From Thermoplasmatota archaeon (GTDB lineage: Archaea; Thermoplasmatota; Thermoplasmata; RBG-16-68-12; JAGMCJ01): a stretch of 7,670 nt of DNA. A model generated the notes under the pieces. The model did not search any database and was not told the DNA's origin. It was given only the letters and a program-made list of their open reading frames with translations. The stretch lies in assembly GCA_022848825.1 (NCBI GenBank), contig JAJISH010000444.1, positions 1-7,670 of the forward strand. The letters are read 5' to 3'. Positions 5,358 through 7,670 of the stretch are shown piece by piece. The position numbers and the translations under genes were made by a program. Position 1 is the first letter of the stretch, and every line of letters starts with the position of its first letter.

Positions 5358-6093
5358 GTATCTGGAAGAGCCGAGCCTGAAGAATCCGATCTTCATCGAA
5401 GGCTTGCCCGGCGTGGGGAACGTGGGGAAGCTCGCAGCGGAACACTTGCTGGGCGAGCTGAAGGCCAAGAAGTTCGCGGAGATATATTCGAAGCACTTTC
5501 CCCCTCAGGTCGTCGTCGATGACGGTGGGATTATCCGGCTAGTGGGCAACCAGCTCCATTATGTCAAGCGGAAAGGGGATCGAAGCGACATCGTAATACT
5601 CGTCGGCGACTTCCAAGGGCTGACGCCCGAGGGGCAGTATGAGCTCTCTGACTTCATCATGAACACGATTCTGGACATGAAAGTGAAGAGGGTCTACACG
5701 CTCGGCGGCTACGGTGTCGGGAGGATGATCGCCACCCCAAGGGTCATAGGCGCCGCCACTGACAAGTCTCTCGTGAAGGACATGAAGAAGCTCGGCGTCG
5801 TCTTTCCCAAGGGGGAGCCCGGTGCGGGCATAGTCGGAGCCAGCGGTCTTCTGCTGGGCCTGGGGAAGATTCACGGATTGGAGTGCATCTGTCTCATGGG
5901 CGAGACATCCGGATACTTCGTTGACCCGAAGAGCGCACAGTCGGTTCTGGAAGTGCTGCAGAAGGCTCTCGGCGTCGAACTCGATTTCGGCAGCCTGGAG
6001 GAGAGGGCGAAGCACATAGATCAGATCGCCTCCTCACTAAAGGATGTGGAGGAGGAAGCGGAGAGGAAGGAGGACCTCGGCTACTTCGGATAA
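5338..6093 (+). CDS. Proteasome assembly chaperone, PAC2 family
   Basis: Archaeal relative of proteasome assembly chaperones (PbaA/PbaB, eukaryotic PAC2), cytoplasmic proteins that bind alpha subunits during 20S assembly or act at the alpha ring. The 251 residues carry GLPGVGNVGKLAAEHL (22-37), GDFQGL (90-95), LGGYGVG (122-128) and GETSGYFVDPKSA (188-200). The last 35 residues are highly charged and helical, ending in EDLGYFG. That is aromatic but not the strict hydrophobic-Tyr-X tail of proteasome-docking proteins. The frame is open further upstream to 5221, but GAGGTG sits 5 nt before the ATG at 5338 and family similarity begins there, so this start is preferred. It overlaps nop10 by 20 nt and closes the conserved operon. 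Whether it is orthologous to PbaA or PbaB is not decided here. Confidence 0.9.
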   Translation: MEDITIEYLEEPSLKNPIFIEGLPGVGNVGKLAAEHLLGELKAKKFAEIYSKHFPPQVVVDDGGIIRLVGNQLHYVKRKGDRSDIVILVGDFQGLTPEGQYELSDFIMNTILDMKVKRVYTLGGYGVGRMIATPRVIGAATDKSLVKDMKKLGVVFPKGEPGAGIVGASGLLLGLGKIHGLECICLMGETSGYFVDPKSAQSVLEVLQKALGVELDFGSLEERAKHIDQIASSLKDVEEEAERKEDLGYFG

Positions 6094-6105
6094 TCCCCAC
6101 AAGGT

Positions 6106-6114
6106 TCATTATTC
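6106..6114 (+). promoter_or_regulatory. TATA-like element of the DUF835 gene
   Basis: TTCATTATT is centred about 28 nt before the ATG at 6138, with no Shine-Dalgarno motif between. This is the geometry of a leaderless archaeal message and supports 6138 rather than 6120 as the start. The match to box A is moderate. Confidence 0.4.
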
Positions 6115-6137
6115 GCCGAATGCTTATCCATTCGATA

Positions 6138-6833
6138 ATGGCGAAGAAGAGTCCTAAGAAGGCATATCTGAAAGGATACGAGGACGGCTTGAGCGAGGCG
6201 TGGGACGACGTCATGAAGCTCACGACGAAAGGATACACGACGTCGGAGTTCAGAATAATGGCGAATAGCAAGAAGGCCACTCTGCACCTGAACGTGGAGG
6301 GCAAGTCCAGGGAGATCGAGTCCTTGACCTTCGAGGAACCTGAGGCGGAGGAGCACGGTGAGATCGGAGAGCTGAGAAAGGGCGGGAAGTACATTATCCG
6401 CGAGGCGAGACCTGAGAGAAGTCTGGAGATGTTCTCCTCTCTCGTCCAGGAATGCGGAATGGGACTCGGGATTACGAGGATGCACCCGGGCACGCTTGAG
6501 AAGAGGTTCCCCGCCCAGGGCGCCGAACTCATATGGCTCACGAAGGCGGAAGGACGCGAGGAATCATTTCCATACCTCTCTCCGACCAATCTCGTCGGTA
6601 TCCTCTCGAGCATATCCAAGTATCTGAACGAGAGGAAGGGAAGTCCGGTGCTGCTCGAGGGGGTCGAGTATCTCATAACTCAGAACAGCTTCGACGCCAC
6701 TTTGAGATTCATGCAGAAGGTCAACGAGTACGTCACTCTCAGCAAAGGTATACTCCTTCTCCCCGTCAACCCGTCCGCGATGGAGTCAAAGGACTACCAC
6801 CTCCTGGCGAGAGAGATGACCGGCGAGTTTTAG
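6138..6833 (+). CDS. DUF835 domain protein of unknown function
   Basis: A 231-residue soluble protein with two parts. The N-terminal part (about 1-75) is charged, with YLKGYEDGLSEAWDDVMKLT (10-29), a helix, and then a short strand-rich stretch TLHLNVE. The C-terminal part (about 80-229) is a full DUF835 domain: GKYIIREARPERSLEMF, then a loop, then SPVLLEGVEYLITQNSFDAT (169-188) and ILLLPVNPSAMESKDYHLL (205-223). The hydrophobic strand ending LLEGVEYL recalls a Walker B strand of KaiC-like ATPases, but no P-loop is present, so ATPase activity is not expected. No transmembrane segment is seen. DUF835 proteins are widespread in Euryarchaeota, often fused to sensory domains; their role is unknown. 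The start at 6138 is preferred over 6120 because neither has a ribosome site and 6138 fits a leaderless promoter. Confidence 0.8.
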   Translation: MAKKSPKKAYLKGYEDGLSEAWDDVMKLTTKGYTTSEFRIMANSKKATLHLNVEGKSREIESLTFEEPEAEEHGEIGELRKGGKYIIREARPERSLEMFSSLVQECGMGLGITRMHPGTLEKRFPAQGAELIWLTKAEGREESFPYLSPTNLVGILSSISKYLNERKGSPVLLEGVEYLITQNSFDATLRFMQKVNEYVTLSKGILLLPVNPSAMESKDYHLLAREMTGEF

Positions 6834-6850
6834 ACGGCCCGCCAGAAAAC

Positions 6851-6860
6851 GATATATAAA
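6851..6860 (+). promoter_or_regulatory. TATA box of tRNA-Glu
   Basis: GATATATAAA is the strongest TATA box in the window, centred 27 nt before the mature tRNA 5' end at 6883. That is the distance expected for archaeal RNA polymerase. It lies in the 49-bp gap after the DUF835 stop. Confidence 0.8.
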
Positions 6861-6882
6861 CGGGTCATATTGAGCACTTGAC

Positions 6883-6957
6883 GCTCCCGTAGTGTAGTCC
6901 GGTCAATCATTCGGGCCTTTCGAGCCCGACACCCGGGTTCGAATCCCGGCGGGAGCA
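6883..6957 (+). tRNA. tRNA-Glu (anticodon UUC)
   Basis: Complete cloverleaf without intron. The acceptor GCTCCCG (6883-6889) pairs fully with CGGGAGC (6950-6956), with discriminator A at 6957. The anticodon stem CGGGC/GCCCG encloses the loop CTTTCGA, placing TTC at 6919-6921. The T stem CCGGG/CCCGG encloses TTCGAAT. The D stem is weak, with a G-T and a T-T opposition, which is usual for glutamate tRNAs. CCA is not encoded (CTG follows). The 3' half of this gene is the likely attachment site of the element whose integrase starts 43 nt downstream. The gene itself is intact, as is normal when an element restores the tRNA end on insertion. Confidence 0.97.
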
Positions 6958-6969
6958 CTGAACTAAAGG

Positions 6970-6974
6970 TTTAA
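6970..6974 (+). promoter_or_regulatory. Possible TATA element of the integrase gene
   Basis: TTTAA, within the sequence AAAGGTTTAAGTC, is centred 29 nt before the integrase ATG and would give a leaderless start. A GAGGT at 6992-6996, 4 nt before the ATG, would only be used on a longer message, for instance readthrough from the tRNA promoter. Both readings are tentative. Confidence 0.3.
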
Positions 6975-7000
6975 GTCACCCCAAGCCCATAGAGGTAGCC

Positions 7001-7670
7001 ATGCCTGAGATGAGGGATATCTACGACTATGAGAAGAGGCTTAGGAGAAAACTCGAGCAAATCAGGGGGATGGAGAATCTATCTGACCGCAACACGAAGA
7101 TGATTCTCGAATTCCAGAAGCACTGTGTTGCGGAAGGACTCAGTGTAGCAAGGGCTCTTCGGTATCTCCATGACCTACCTATTCTTGCTGATTTCCTCGC
7201 CAAGGACTTCGACCAAGCCAACAAGGCAGACTTCGAAAGGGTCCTGAACAGACTTGAAGAAACGGAGTACGCATACCAGACCAAGCTTGACTTCAAGAAG
7301 ACGATTAAGAAGTTCTATAAGTGGCTGGATGGAGGAAAGGAGTATCCTGACTCGGTTCAGTGGATCAAGACTGGACGCAAGATAAACAACCAGAAGCTGC
7401 CTGAAGAGTTGCTGACCGAAGAGGAGGTCAAGAGCATGATTGAGTCTGCCTGGCATCTGAGAGACCGGGCGGTGATCTCAGTCATTTGGGAATCAGGCTG
7501 TAGGGCTGGAGAGTTCCTCACGATGCAGGTCAAGCATGTGGACTTCGAGGAAACTCTGACCAGAATCACGTTGCAGGGGAAGACCGGTATGAGACGTGTT
7601 CCTTTGATAGACTCAACTCCATACCTTGCCGAGTGGCTTGACAACCATCCTTTCAGGAATGACCCCGAAT
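7001..7670 (+). CDS. Tyrosine recombinase/integrase (3' end beyond the window)
   Basis: Site-specific recombinase of the XerC/D-phage integrase family; 223 codons are present and the frame is open at the right edge. Residues about 25-115 are a helical SAM-like core-binding domain (EFQKHCVAEGLSVARALRYL, FKKTIKKFYKWL). The catalytic domain begins near 135 (LPEELLTEEEVKSMIE). The first catalytic arginine is R168 in WESGCRAGEFL, with E171, and K194 in LQGKTGMRRVPL is the beta-hairpin lysine. Box II (HxxR), the H/W and the tyrosine nucleophile must lie outside the window, so activity cannot be judged. The gene starts 43 nt from tRNA-Glu, transcribed away from it. Base composition differs from the host genes (113 of 240 GC in 7081-7320, against about 62% elsewhere). 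These points suggest the left end of an integrated element. The N-terminus is intact and does not overlap the tRNA, so this is not the split SSV arrangement. Confidence 0.92.
   Translation, partial: MPEMRDIYDYEKRLRRKLEQIRGMENLSDRNTKMILEFQKHCVAEGLSVARALRYLHDLPILADFLAKDFDQANKADFERVLNRLEETEYAYQTKLDFKKTIKKFYKWLDGGKEYPDSVQWIKTGRKINNQKLPEELLTEEEVKSMIESAWHLRDRAVISVIWESGCRAGEFLTMQVKHVDFEETLTRITLQGKTGMRRVPLIDSTPYLAEWLDNHPFRNDPE

Noticed and set aside
5894..6676. Minus-strand open frame of 260 codons opposite the PAC2 and DUF835 genes
   Set aside because: It spans two genes and the gap between them and has serine/proline-rich content without motifs; the plus-strand genes explain the region.
7027..7644. 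Several minus-strand open frames opposite the integrase
   Set aside because: They overlap one another and the continuous plus-strand integrase frame, which shows the core-binding domain and catalytic Arg and Lys.
1..7670. CRISPR array, insertion sequence or toxin-antitoxin pair
   Set aside because: No regularly spaced repeats, no transposase motif and no terminal inverted repeats were seen; all space is used by the listed genes and short promoter gaps.

Overview
The window is archaeal chromosome. The evidence is the run eL42 (L44e) - eS27 - aIF2-alpha - Nop10 - PAC2-family proteasome chaperone, together with a Dph6-type diphthamide ATPase, a DUF835 protein, archaeal TATA boxes and GGTG-type Shine-Dalgarno motifs. 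The host genes are GC-rich (148 of 240 bases in four hand-counted 60-base lines, about 62%). The gene mix suits a euryarchaeote. I lean towards Thermoplasmatota, because DUF835 proteins and secreted M14 peptidases are frequent there, but this is inference and no marker gene in the window proves it.

Layout, left to right. (1) 1-1922, minus strand: a two-gene operon with dph6 first and then a secreted zinc carboxypeptidase (M14) that runs off the left edge. (2) 1923-2025: a divergent promoter region with a 9-bp direct repeat. (3) 2026-3395, plus strand: a creatininase-family hydrolase translationally coupled to rpiA. (4) 3396-3764, minus strand: a small winged-helix regulator whose stop codon abuts that of rpiA with no spacer; its promoter carries a TGGCA-N10-TGCCA dyad. 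(5) 3765-3927: a divergent control region. (6) 3928-6093, plus strand: the translation/ribosome-biogenesis/proteasome operon rpl44e-rps27e-eif2a-nop10-PAC2, with genes touching or overlapping. (7) 6138-6833: a DUF835 protein, probably leaderless. (8) 6883-6957: tRNA-Glu(UUC) with a clear TATA box. (9) 7001 to the right edge: the first 223 codons of a tyrosine recombinase.

The genes of blocks 1-7 are mostly core housekeeping functions: decoding and initiation (tRNA-Glu, eL42, eS27, aIF2-alpha, and the EF-2 diphthamide step through Dph6), rRNA pseudouridylation (Nop10), proteasome assembly, and ribose-phosphate supply (RpiA).

The most interesting point is the right edge. An integrase with lower GC content (113 of 240 bases, about 47%, in 7081-7320) starts 43 nt after the 3' end of tRNA-Glu and points away from it. 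This is the usual look of the left border of an integrated archaeal element (provirus or integrative plasmid), and whatever it carries lies outside the window. Inside the window I see no CRISPR array, no insertion sequence and no clearly new multigene system.
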